NCBI RefSeq assembly: GCF_030704535.1 | Contig: NC_081806.1 | Span: forward strand, 5,417,001 to 5,481,000 | Direction of reading: 5' to 3' | Length of the DNA stretch: 64,000 nt | DNA from: Vitis vinifera | Lineage: Eukaryota; Streptophyta; Magnoliopsida; Vitales; Vitaceae | Part shown: positions 24,701 to 35,228 of the stretch, piece by piece | Layout: each line of letters starts with the position of its first letter | Position numbering within the stretch: position 1 is the stretch's first letter | Translations under genes and position numbers: made by a program | The notes under the pieces: generated by a model | What the model was told of the DNA's origin: nothing | What the model saw: only the letters and a program-made list of their open reading frames with translations | Database searches by the model: none

Positions 24701-25050
24701 ATCCTAGAATTTTTTATAGTGCTATGCAATGCCCACATAGAAGTGGGGGTCAAAGGAAATGAGAACTACTACTATTCTCTCTCCCCCTCTCTTTCACACT
24801 TTGTTTTTACATGCTAAAATAAATGTATACACTTGTGAGGTTTTTCATTAACTGCTGTTTAGAGTTGTTCTTACTTCTTATTGCAGATATTCACTAAAAT
24901 GCGAATTTTGATTCCTTGTTTGAATGTTTGCCAGTTCCTCATGCGGGCTTCGGATTGGGCTTTGAAAGGCTTGTGCAATTTGCAACTGGAATAGATAATA
25001 TAAGAGATGCTATACCATTCCCTCGGACGCCTGGTTCTGCTGAATTTTGA
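6753..25050 (+). CDS. NS1: Asparagine--tRNA ligase, chloroplastic/mitochondrial
   Basis: Charges organellar tRNA(Asn) with asparagine. Exons by splice signal: 6753-7196, 7561-7629, 8496-8606, 11213-11317, 14246-14383, 15541-15621, 16089-16166, 16287-16355, 16539-16613, 16736-16819, 16936-17022, 19583-19678, 19776-19850, 22781-22907, 24935-25050. They join in frame to 584 codons plus stop. Residues 1-75 are rich in Ser, Arg and Pro and resemble a transit peptide. An OB-fold anticodon-binding domain follows (about 115-230). Class II catalytic motif 2 is FGPTFRAEN (346-354) in exon 8 and motif 3 is [10 protein letters not shown] (551-560) in exon 15. Residues [10 protein letters not shown] and the C-terminal [10 protein letters not shown] match the Arabidopsis organellar enzyme as I remember it. 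Thirteen of 14 introns are phase 0. Intron 12 has a GC donor. Introns are swollen by transposons: 1.75 kb of coding DNA spans 18.3 kb. Confidence 0.96.
8148..8187 (-). mobile_element. Tail-only LINE insertion (probable)
   Basis: In intron 2, between near-identical repeats GAAATTGAACT (8148-8158) and AAAATCGAACT (8177-8187), lies only CT, a poly-T run and GATAGGT. On the minus strand this reads ACCTATC followed by poly-A, the same end as the longer LINE tails in this window. The flanks differ at about two positions, so this is an older or weaker example than the one at 28926. Confidence 0.45.
9190..10993 (+). mobile_element. 5'-truncated, broken LINE in intron 3
   Basis: A non-LTR retrotransposon fragment in the same orientation as the host gene. 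It starts inside the reverse transcriptase, with the catalytic LIFADD box at about 9299-9316. Then come the RT thumb/connection region and a zinc-finger-like zf-RVT segment ([18 protein letters not shown], about 10502-10555). It ends CTATC plus poly-A at 10979-10993. In-frame stops near 9587 and 10112 and a frame shift near 10360 mean it cannot make protein. A weak possible target duplication is ATTAACCAGATGA upstream (about 9170) against ATTAATACCAAGGATGA after the tail. It is the same family as the minus-strand copy at 55225-56490. Confidence 0.88.
12139..12640 (-). mobile_element. LINE 3' fragment, antisense, in intron 4
   Basis: The plus strand begins with a T run (about 12146-12155) followed by CTTCGGCAAATGAG, so the element's 3' poly-A end faces left. 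Read on the minus strand it has short stretches of zf-RVT/C-terminal LINE-like coding, with the segment [15 protein letters not shown], heavily interrupted. It shares the stretch AGTCCAAAACAAGCACAAGG with the fragment at 18165-18720, which supports one family. The left end is good; the right end is approximate. Confidence 0.55.
15968..16022 (-). mobile_element. Tail-only LINE insertion in intron 6
   Basis: The 17 bp direct repeat ATTATTTTGGAAAGGTT occurs at 15968-15984 and again, without mismatch, at 16006-16022. Between the copies lie only about 14 T and GATAAGT. On the minus strand the insert is ACTTATC followed by poly-A, matching the end of the longer LINE tails here. It has the structure expected of target-primed reverse transcription that stopped almost at once. 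Confidence 0.75.
17140..17480 (+). mobile_element. LTR-retroelement remnant in intron 11
   Basis: Two related blocks lie about 230 bp apart. The first reads CAAATCCTATAAGCTTAAGT and, further on, GGAAAATTGGTAGTTTAAC; the second reads CAAATCCTACAATTTTAAGC, then AAAAATTGGTAGTTCAAC. The first is followed by ATGATATTACAACC, a possible decayed form of the TGGTATCAGAGCC primer-binding site used by many plant copia-type elements. The resemblance to LTR ends next to a Met-tRNA primer site is remembered and not searched. Confidence 0.35.
18165..18720 (-). mobile_element. LINE 3' fragment, antisense, in intron 11
   Basis: On the minus strand the 3' end is GCCTATC plus a short A run (plus strand TTTTTTGATAGGC at 18165-18177). 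Upstream in the element a decayed zf-RVT segment reads [18 protein letters not shown] in one frame (minus strand, about 18680-18625), with the C-x2-C ... H-x4-HC spacing of LINE RT C-termini. Stops and shifts break the frame. The typical tail TTTGTATACCTCCCCTGTAC is present in antisense near 18230-18250. Confidence 0.7.
19679..19775 (+). other. GC-AG intron (intron 12 of the synthetase gene)
   Basis: Exon 12 must end at CCTAAG (19673-19678) to keep the conserved RDYPK-DIKAFYM junction. The next bases are GCATGT, so the donor is GC, not GT; the acceptor is TTCAG at 19771-19775. The intron is 97 bp and phase 0. GC donors are a known minor class in plants, usually with a strong AG before the cut, as here. 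Confidence 0.85.
20027..20238. mobile_element. hAT-type MITE with perfect 8 bp target duplication
   Basis: A 196 bp element (20035-20230) in intron 13 begins CAGGGGCGGAGCTAG and ends CCGCCAGTG, which reads CACTGGCGGA from the other strand. The TIR is thus CA(G/C)(G/T)GGCGGA, typical of hAT non-autonomous elements. It is flanked by identical octamers TCTCCACC at 20027-20034 and 20231-20238. There is no coding capacity. The intact duplication suggests fairly recent insertion. Confidence 0.88.
21890..22130 (+). mobile_element. LINE zf-RVT fragment in intron 13
   Basis: A short translated stretch reads [18 protein letters not shown], followed by a leucine-rich segment ending [15 protein letters not shown] (about 21938-22070). 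This matches the C-terminal zf-RVT region of the LINEs at 9190 and 55225, which read ...NHILLHC...GVQWVFPK. The frame closes soon after and no poly-A end is clear, although related sequence may run to about 22400. It is a decayed remnant in the same orientation as the host gene. Confidence 0.65.
23146..23404. repeat. Tandem duplication, 129 bp unit, in intron 14
   Basis: Two copies in direct tandem start at TTTCAAAACCTATTATAAG (23146) and TTTCAGAACCTATCAAAAG (23275). Both carry CAATAGTCCAATTCTTGCAC and GATTTTAGTGCATGACCAT. They differ by scattered substitutions, so the duplication is not very recent. Confidence 0.9.
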
Positions 25051-26762
25051 TGGTAAAATAGTGTCTTTTGTCTCTTTGAGTTATTGTTAAAAATTACTGA
25101 CAAATTCATTTTTGGGCCCAGCTGGGCTTGCCTTTCGTCATTTTTTACTTCAATTTTATGTGTCTTGCAGTCTTAGAACTGTGGACGGATATTATTGCTT
25201 TATTTAAGCTGTACCATTCCTAACTTATTGACAGATGACATTTATGTAAAGAGTTGCAAAATAATAATAATAAAAATATTTAAATAGTGTATATTGTATA
25301 TTTCATACTTGCTACTTCCTAACTCCTGCTGCTGTATACAGAACAACTTGATGTCTTAAACACGTCCTGTGGAGTTAATCTTTCCTCTGATTTGTGCTTC
25401 TGAATCCTGACGTAGAGATGAGTCTATTCCTGACTATAGGTTAAAACATTCCTTAAAACAAATTTAGTAATATCACATGGCTTTTATGATTAACATATTA
25501 ACAAAAGACTGGCTAATCAGTCAGTTTATCTGCAATGCAAGACAGGAAAAAAAAAAAAATGGTTGATGTATCCACTTAGGAGAAAGCTATGAAGAAAAGG
25601 TTTCCGATTCTCGTAGAAATTTTTTTTAAGATGTTGCCTAATCTTCATTCACCCCCTTGGCCATCCGTAACAAGTAACAACCACCCTGCAAATGCAGGCT
25701 TTAATGCATTGCTTAATTCTGACCAAACATTGCTCCATTAAGGCGAGTAGATGAAACTGTAACTCATGCCAACCAACATAAAATTGATCAGATTGCATGA
25801 GAGCATATATGACCGAATATGCTTCATCCCTTGATGCAATGTTCAAAACCACCGGGTGTACGTAGGCTTTGCTAACAGAGATTGCAGTTGGGAACAGTAT
25901 TACCAGTTTCATTTATTTGTTTCACTGAAGCAAATGCCATCAATTACACATTCAATATCAAATGGGTGCCTGCAATGCTACCCCTCACTTTTGAACCCCG
26001 CAACCCTCGTTTTCAAAATTTCGAAAAGCATATCTACAGCAAAGCCTAGATGAATAGAGGCCCAATAGTGGCAAACCAAAATTGAATTGAAATGTATAAT
26101 AGAACCATTAGCTCAAGAACTCCTGAATACACGGTTACAAATGACAGTGGACAAAGATCGCAGTTGCATCAAAATAGGAAAAATCAAATAATCACAACTT
26201 GTTCTTGCCAAACAATCTGGCGTTTCACTTACATATTTAAGTTGATTCATGATGTACTGGAAAAGAACATAGTAATCTTATTTTCCAAATTCAATACTCT
26301 CTATCTTTTCCCCTCCAGTTGTTCGGAGGTTCTCTACCATCTTCCTTAAGGTATATTTCTGTTTTCAATAAATGAACAAATGAACTGTACATTGGTTCTA
26401 ATGAACACTTTCCCTTTTGCTTATAGTGACACCACTGGCTCCTCAAGCATCGGATGGTGGAAGCTCCGGGGAAAATTCACAGAAACCCTAAAGTACATTA
26501 AGCAGTTGAGCCAACCCCCATTCTATCATAAATCAGTACCATTACCTGAAAAAAGAGCAGGGTTACTGGGTGGGAGGAGGCAATTGGTCGGGTTGGCTTT
26601 AATAAAAACATTTTCTGTTACTTCCCTGGACCCCAATTACACTGCTCACCACCACTTTGTACTGGGAGATGCAGGAGCAGGAGCAGGAGCAACCCAACTC
26701 CCAAGTAAAATGTATTGATCACAAGAAGGAAAACTTCATATTTACATCCTCATTATTCAGGG
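25051..26762. other. Convergent intergenic region with two 3' UTRs
   Basis: The synthetase gene ends from the left and SEC16 from the right, so this space should hold both 3' UTRs. An AATAAAAAT signal near 25269 (+) could serve the synthetase transcript, and AAATAAATG in antisense near 25912-25920 (-) could serve SEC16. A GGAGCA/GGAGCAGGAGCA triplet-like run lies at about 26672-26690. I see no additional gene. Confidence 0.5.
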
Positions 26763-29700
26763 TCAAAGTTCCACTTCATGAAGATCATCTCCAAAACTGC
26801 CACCATTCATTGGCAAATGCATCAGAGACGATGATGGCGACATGCTCGATGCCCTGGCTAGAGGTTTTATTTCAGCCATATTTGGAGGACTGAATGCATC
26901 ACTAAAGTTTCCACTCCATGATGCTGGCCGCTGTGTCTGCAATGAAACTGAGCCATTGCCATTTGTCATCACCCCATTATTCTGGATGCTATCCATGCTT
27001 GGGAACCTTTGCATGGTCGTTGATGATGGAGGTAAAGGTTGATAATTAATTGGGTCCTTCAAAGTGGATGTTGAAGGATTTTCATCAGCAGCAGCAGCAG
27101 CTTCAGGCATGCTTTCTGTTGCATCTAATGTCTGCTCACCTGAGGGTGCCATGGCCGGAATAAAAAATTTCATATTGGCACCACCAGTCGTAGGTTTAAC
27201 AGATGGAACAGAAGGAGACTGGAATAAGTTGGCTGGGCTCCCACCACCTTTGTTGAAGGTGTCAACATACCTGCCACAATCCAGGAAATAAGCTTTTATT
27301 TTATTACAGAAATAAAATTCTCAAGAAAAAGGGATGTAAAACAAGGTTTTTTCTTAAATTACTAAAAAAAATGGTGAACTTAAAAATGAAACAAGCATAA
27401 AACAGGAAATTACAGTGAAGGGGCAATAGAGAAGAAGACAGAAGTATTCATATGAGGTCAACTAACAAAAGAACTACAAAAATATATGATTATATTCTAT
27501 GTAGGTGTGTGATATAAATATTTATACTCATGCACATGCAATAATGGTATATATTTTTAGGCAAGTTCACTCAATGCTGTCATCCCAGCTTTTAAAATTC
27601 TATTTCAGAGTGCCCATGAAAATATCAAATCACTGTCAAGATTTGGAGGAATGTTCAACTCAGTTTCAGGGTATGACCTCTAAGCTAACAGTATCTTCTG
27701 GTAACCTTTATGCCACCAATAGAACTTTCTCATGATAACATCATGTACTACTCAGGTTTTACCAAAAAAATGCATGTTGCATCTAAATTTGAAAGTGGCA
27801 TCAGCCAAATTAGATGAGGAAAGGTTTCACAATTACCTTGAACGAACACCCATTCGTCCACGAGCTGAGAATTGATTCGAGCTGGATGGAATAGATGGGA
27901 TCCCTGAACTAAGCTCTGAAGAAGGTGGGCTTTTAAATTCAGGGATTCCATTGCTGACAGAACCCTCATTCTTCAATGCATTTTTCAAGTTGTAATCTGG
28001 CATGCCATTTTGAAAGGATGCATTTGTTGGTGGGGGTGGTAGTGCTGCTTCTTCAGCTGGGGGTTCAGTCCCTTCCTCTACCCATCTCTTAAGTTTTTCG
28101 TCATAATAAAATTTATTTGTTTCACCCAGTTTGGCCTTCAGTATCAAAATGTAATAAATGATAAATAAGGGAACCAAGATAAAGGTATTTCAGGAAAGAG
28201 AATCCATGGTGTGAAACATAATAGAAATCAGTAATTCAAGATGCTACCTGGCGGTCTGTGCGGGATTTTAAGACTAGGCCCACAGTCTTCTGCAAAAGCT
28301 GTGAGCCAAAACCAAAACGTGCAAAGCGAGAAGGCCTCCCTGAAACTGATGTGTTGTCTTGTGCATTGGATGACGTTGCTTCCTTTGAAGAATCAGCCTG
28401 ATTGTTCATAAGTCCATAGAACCTCTTAAACTTTATAGAAATTATGCATACATTTCATTTCATTTTCCCCCCTTTTTCCGATTAGAAACCATGCATACAT
28501 ATCAAGAAACTAGTAACAGAAAATGGGTTTTGCCTGGAGATAAAATACTGACCTGTCTTGGAGTTCGACCAAAGTCTGGCTCTGAAACACTTCTATTAGG
28601 TATGGTCATTCTATTGCCATCAGCTGTCCATTCACTTATGGGCTCCATGGATGCTGAAGGCATCAATGATGACATTGCCATTGTTGATTGACTACTTGAA
28701 ACTCTAGGCCCCATCAGTGGATGATCATGTTCATTACCTTGAACAGTGCTCTGGGATGGTGGTGGTAAGCCTCCAACCACACGATGTGCGGTGTTATCAA
28801 TAAAGTTGAGCAACTTACCCACTAATTTTGCTGGAGCCAGGTTTGTAGCATACCCACCCTAAAAATGGAATGTTTATTTACAGATATCAGTTCCTTTTTT
28901 TCTCCCAGGGCAAAAAAAGAATCCCAATATTTAGAACCAAAAGGTTTCCTATCAAAAAAAAAAAAAAAAAAAAAATATTTAGAACCAAAAGGCGATATTT
29001 GGTTCCCAAAAAACTTGAAGAAAAATGTGAAAGAAAGAAAATAGATAAAAAGTAGAAGGAAAGAAAGCATAAAACAGAATACAAAATAGATTTGAAGTCA
29101 ATAAATCATTTTTATATATCACATCAAACTTATTTTACTTACTTTTCCTCTTCTATGAAAGATTAAATAAGTTAAAAATGCATAAATTTGAAATTTTTAA
29201 CTAATTTTAATTATATTTTATTTTCTTTCGTGTTTTTTATAGTGAAACCAAACATAAGAGAATCATTTTCCTTAGCATCATTCATTCCTTAGGACTTTCC
29301 GGTAATAAAAAATATCCTAAAGACTGGAGGATAGGGGGATACCTGTTGGTGGGTTCTTATCCTCTCCTCAAGAGAAGCTACTAATTGCCTCCACATGTCC
29401 ACTTCAGGTGCACGTCCGGTTTTCAGGGACTTTAATACTGCTTGACAGTACCTGAATTAACCTAACATTTAGAAAGGCATACACAAAATTGCATGAAACA
29501 TCAGAAGAAGAAAAACTACAAGAACTTACTTCAATGATTCTGAAACTTTCCCTGCTTCAGCCAACATGTGTGCATATATAAGCTTATATGGCTGAAATGG
29601 TAGCAGAACAAACTGAGAGTTTCCAAGCACCTTTGAGTATTCATACAACTCGGTCCTCTGCCATATACCCAGAAGGCCATTAAGCAAGGTTAATTCAAAG

Positions 29701-32700
29701 CAGAGAGAGGGAGGCAAGGAAGGGGGGAGGGGAAGGGATCCTTATTGAGGTACAAAGAAGCCAAGCTACAACTAGACCAACTCAGGATCTAAGATTTAGG
29801 TGCTTAAATTCCTGAAAAGAATGAGATACAAAACGTGCATCCACAAGAAAATTATGTGATATATTTTTCCATGCTAAGATTTGCTTGATAGGAAGAACTC
29901 TAATTTAAAAATAACATTCCCTGCATATGATGTATACACATGATAAAATGCGCAAGCTTCATCAACCAAGCTTTTACATTCAAAAAGAAATTGTTAAAAG
30001 GAAAACTTTGTACTTGACACATCACACAGGTTTCAAGCACTCAACAGACCAACCTCTAAGTCACAACACAGATGTGGCCAACTAAGGTGTTAAGATACAT
30101 AAAGAATTCTCAGATAAGTACCAAGTGCCTGACATCTAGAATTCACAACAGCGGAATGTGGATATGATAATATATCAAGATAAATAATTCAAAAAAAAAA
30201 AAAAAAAACCAGAATAAAGTGCTCAAAACCTTGAAGCAATTGGCATGTTGTTAGATATCTTTTTTATCAAGAAACTGAAGAACCAGCAAGTAACACATTT
30301 GACTTAGCCTGCAATTTGATCACACTAAAAGGTGATTCATGCCAAGTCTCCAGTGATATTGGTCATAACAATAAACTGATACATGTCAAAGTACACGGGG
30401 ATGATAAATTGTTTTCTCCCAGCAACTAATTTGTTAGATTTGTCCGTCAATGCTCCCAAAAACTACTCCATGCATCAATAACCTCACACACATTTGCTGC
30501 AACCCAAAATTAGGTATTGGAAGCATACATTTTAGAGGACCCACTTTAGCATGCAAAAAATAAGAAAGTTTCCAGATTTCATGAAAGACAAATTAATGAG
30601 CCAAATGACAACAAATAGCACCTGAATAGCCTCTGGACTAGCATATGTTCGAGGGAATTTCCAGTGATCTGCACCAACAAGACACAGTCTTGCGCTATCT
30701 GAATATGACTCAAAATTGGCTTCTGCTACTAAGTAGCAGATGTGTGCAGCAATAATCTGAATCATAACTCTCATGTAAGCATAAAAATTCAGAATTAGGA
30801 CTGAAAGACAATAGGTAAACATGTTAAATAAATGTACATGCAGCATATACCTCACTTCTTTCCTTCCATAAGCAATCTCCAAGATGAATAAGTACAAGTT
30901 CATCATCTTTTGTTCTATTGGCAGTTATCACAGCCAAATTCTCTTCCCAATCGTCTAGCATACTATTAGCCCCAAACTGGAAATTTCATAAGAAAAGATT
31001 GAGAGAGAGACACAGAGAGAGAGAGAGCTTGTTGAGGCAAAGATACAATAGAAACTTTTGCAAAATGTTAAGGTCGAAAACAAAACTAAGAACAGTATCA
31101 ACCAAAAGCAGTAAGTTGTCAGGATCCTGGTACATAGGAATAGGGGTAAGACTTGTGGGATTTACCACTAACCACAAGGGCCTATAATAGAAATCCATGT
31201 TAAAATCTCCAAAACATTGTAGAGGAAGAAAGAGTGTAATAAGGATAATTTAGCAATATCATATTCTAAAACAGTCTTCATATTGATGCATTACCTGTGC
31301 AGACTGCTGAGACTTAATTAAAGCTCCAGGGATGCCAACATCAGTTGTGCTGTCCGTGGAAAACACATCAGCCGGTTGTCCAGCAATTAGCAGACATAGT
31401 GTCCGCAAAGGTGATCCTGGTACTAGCTGGCGAATTGCCATTTGCTTAACAGTATCAACATAAAACTGCATTGATTCCAAAACCACACCCAAGCAAATTA
31501 CTGCCAGTCATTGTTGGAAAAAAATGATAAATGAGTTTAAGAATCAGGACAAACCTGATCACCGAGTTGTGCAGCAAGAACAAGGGCAGGTCCCCACAAC
31601 TGCCCTTCTTGTGCACAATGTAGAGCCTCTTTCTTTCTACCAGAAACCAGAAGACTCTGTACTTCAGAAGCAGTTGCCTAAAACATATATTGACATTTAT
31701 TACTAAAGGGACAAATTGCGAATAGAAATACTGAAGTGTGGAAAGTGAATCACGGAATACTCGAATCTGTCCTTCAGAAGGCAGCTGCTGCAAGCACTGG
31801 GTAAGAGCACCATAGCCACTGAATTGTGCTCCATTCCTCTTGGCAGATGCAAAGAGTTTAGCTACTGCTGATTCTGGAGTATCATTTTCCTGTTAAAAGA
31901 AACAAATCCACAAGAATATGAAATTCCATCTTAATTGAATCTGTAGATGGCTCATGATGAATATTGTTACAAGCAAAAAACATAGGACCCTTTTTAGAAA
32001 GTTATAATGGAGGCAAGGATCTTTACTAGAAAAAATCATTGAACTTTAAGAAAATGAAACAACAAGGTTCTCAAAATCTGCATCATAAAGAAACCAGTAA
32101 ACCATGTTACTCTGGCATCCACTGCTTAGGCAGAAATATGGGCATCTCTCATGTTTCTAATAGTGAAACAAACCCCTATAGTTTTCATATGCAGTGCTTG
32201 AAAATCCATTTCACTATAAATGCCGTCAATTTTCTTATTATGATAACCTTCCTGTGATCGGAATCTTTTATGATGACTTACAGCATCAATGTTTCTTAAA
32301 ATCTTAATCTGTATAAAGCACAATTTTACCCTCATTTTACTTCAAAAAGTTCTTTTTAGAATAATATTATAATCTCATCCTTTAGGGAAAAATGCTATTA
32401 AAAATAAAAAACAAAAAACAAAGGATAAATGCATGGAGAACCTTTATATCATAAATTCAATTCCATCTGCTTATACAACATACATCACAAACAAGAAATA
32501 TTTGTAATTAGCATATGGCTTTTAAAGTGCTATGTAAGCAATCTATGGGGGTCCCTATGCATTTTAAAAACACAATAAAAATTGCACATATTTGTGGCAA
32601 ACTAACCAGGGTGGCCAAGTAAGTTACTCTTAAATGATGAGTGCAACCATGTTAATTAAAAGGGGTATCAAAAGAATAAGAAAGTTAGTACTCAACCAGA

Positions 32701-35228
32701 TGGCCAAAAATGTTAACCACACTTACTATGGTGTCAGTGCCAAAAGGAGATCGGAATTTTCCATAGTGCTGACAAGCTATTTTGAGCAGGGAGAGAAGCA
32801 ACCTCAAAACTTCACCCTTCCTAAAATCCATATCAGGAGATTCACAGTTTGTGATTCTCTCATCAGTCCATTTATTCAACTCTTTACTTCCAACACTCCC
32901 ACCAACCAATGGACCAGGAAAGGATTGTTGGCATAGAGTACGAAAATAATTACAGCCCTTTGTTGGATCACCATTTTCTGTGACAACTTCCGTCAGGTTG
33001 AGAACAGAGATTGAGCCCTTCACAGGATCCTTCACATAGAATAAAAATGTACATACTTAGTTTCTTGTGATGGTAATATCATAAATAAAGTTTTGTGATC
33101 TTTTAAAATCTTACTGTGGAGAGAATTTGGGAAACCAAATGAAATTAAAAAAAAAAAAAAAACAAACAAAAATCAAGATTTAAACTTTTATCATTTGGAA
33201 ACCTGTGTCCTCCACACAACCAAACAACAAACCACTGCCCCACCCCAAAAACATGCACGCACAAGAATAACAATGGAAGAAGAACTCCACTGAATGAGCC
33301 TAATACAATTTGCTTATTCGGTGAATTTATCAATTTTTTAATATTTAAAATTTATTTTCTTCCTTTATTGGACCAGTTTTCTTGACAACCAAACAAAGGA
33401 TAAGAAAATCCATAGAGAGAAGAGAGAAGAGCTCCAGGCTAACCTGGCTTACATATGATGAGTCCATGAGGGAACTCTTATCTTTCATTACTATGAGTTT
33501 TCCACCAAATCCAAAAGTAACCAGCGCATGTGGAGGGCGGCCTGCAGAAGATCTACCCACATTGGAAGCATAAGAAAACTGATTGCCACTCTGAAATGAT
33601 TGCTGAGCATAATTTACAGGTTTCTGATTGCTGTAGTAATCAGTTGACAAATGCATATATTCGCTCTGCTCCAATTTTGGCTGATTATACTGCTGACTTA
33701 AGTTAGCAGTGGGAAAGCTTTGCAGTGAAGAAATCCCATTGGCATCATTATGAATCTGACTTGCTTTCTCTTTCTCAAATAAAGGAACAGTCCCCATAAA
33801 ATTAAGAGACTTCTGTTGATCCATGATTGAACTGTATATAGTATGATCATTGTTGTGAGCAACAGCTTCAGTTGAAAAAAATCCATTTTGAGCAGTTGAA
33901 GAAACACTATTTTGAGTAGTAGAAGCCACCCCATTTTGATTTTGCTGACCCTGAGCTTGAATAGTTGACTGAACAGATGATGTATATGTCTCCAGTAAGC
34001 GCCATTCTTGGGCAATTGTGTCATAATACCAACCAGGGTATTGAGGATCAAAAATCATATGTTCCGGATACCCATTATTCCCTTGTGCAACCTGATCCCA
34101 ATTAGAAATGCTCTCAGTCAATCCACTCTCAGTTGCAGTTCCCACAACCTCATTTTCCTTCTGCTGACCCTGAGCTTGAATAGTAGACTGAACAGATGAA
34201 GTATATGACTCCAGTGAGCGCCATTCTTGGGCAACTGTGTCATAATACCAACCTGGGTATTGAGGATCAAAAACCATATGTTCTGGGTACTTGTCATTCC
34301 CTTGTGAGAGATTGTTCCAATTAGAAATGTTCTCAGTGGTCCCAGTCTCAGTTACAGTTCCCAGAACAGACTGAGAAGTTTGCTGTAAATAAGAGACCTC
34401 CGATTTCCCATCCAAAGCAGCACAATCACTAACTGAATTGGTCTCAGTGCCCTGTTGAACATTGGCTGTCACATCATAACCATCCACTTGATACCATTGT
34501 CCAGAACTTGAGTCATACCTCCACCCTGGATAGGTGTTTTCCTGATACTGACTATTATTCAGATCTTGCCCATCAGTGTTTTGTTCCATGATCCCTTCAT
34601 GGGATTGACCATCTTGATATTGTACATAGTTAACCGAATTTTCAGCATTATAAGCTCTATGTCCTTCACGAGATGCAATCCTTGCTTCATTATTCAAATT
34701 CTCCTCCACTCCCCCAGGAAAATCTCCAGCACCGACCCCCAACTCAGAAAAGAAATCTGAATATGATCCAAACCCATTACTCTCATTCTGTGCCGAATCA
34801 GCATAAAATGAACTCCACTGCACTTCCTTAACCCCCAAATCCTCAGATTCACTACTCTTAATCACTGTGGAGTCTGGCATACTTTTATCTCCTATAAGAT
34901 CATTATTCGAATCAACCATACTATCAAACCCAAACGAATTAGATGATGCCAAGCCACTCTCCTCTACATGAGCACCTAAATGAGCTGCACCAGCATCCAT
35001 ACTACCGGCTTCCTCCTTCACCTCAACCCCACCTTCCCCACCCAAATCCTCAAACCCAGTCCCAGCCTCACCAATACTCAGATTCGCAAAGGCCTTTACC
35101 TCGTCAGAATCATCACTGTCAGCGAACCCTGGGCTCGATTTTGGTACCGTGAACTCATCCTCCACCAATTTATCAAAGAAGTCTTCGTCGGTCTGATCCT
35201 CCACCGCGAATGGAGGACTCGAAGCCAT
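26763..35228 (-). CDS. SEC16: COPII coat scaffold SEC16 (MAIGO5-like)
   Basis: Peripheral scaffold of ER exit sites that organises COPII coat assembly. Exons in transcript order: 35228-33444, 33029-32727, 31889-31761, 31677-31555, 31465-31295, 30976-30851, 30756-30622, 29657-29530, 29451-29343, 28858-28553, 28397-28248, 28135-27837, 27270-26763. They join in frame to 1423 aa. Residues 1-595, all exon 1, are acidic and disordered, with YPGWRYD at 233-239 and a tandem 73-residue repeat (298-370, 371-443), each with [23 protein letters not shown] is the conserved entry to the central ACE1-type helical domain, about 560-1090. The tail is Pro/Ser/Gln-rich. The C-terminal stretch [15 protein letters not shown] is also a family signature. 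The start is the first ATG of the frame. A telo-box lies just upstream, and intron 9 carries a tail-only LINE insertion. Confidence 0.95.
28926..28992 (+). mobile_element. Tail-only LINE insertion with 19 bp target duplication
   Basis: In SEC16 intron 9, the 19 bp direct repeat AATATTTAGAACCAAAAGG occurs at 28926-28944 and 28974-28992 with no mismatch. Between them are only TTTCCTATC and 20 A. CTATC plus poly-A is exactly the 3' end of the LINE at 9190-10993. This is a retrotransposition in which nine bases of element, at most, were copied before second-strand joining. It is the clearest of several similar cases in this window. Confidence 0.88.
33900..34337 (-). repeat. In-gene tandem duplication within SEC16 exon 1
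   Basis: Two adjacent units of 219 bp (73 codons) at 34337-34119 and 34118-33900 encode near-identical modules: ISNW, YPEHM(V/I)[12 protein letters not shown](V/I)AQEWR, and [15 protein letters not shown]. The reading frame is kept across the join. A distant third relative (YPGWRYD...[10 protein letters not shown]) lies upstream in the protein at 233-252. Confidence 0.92.
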
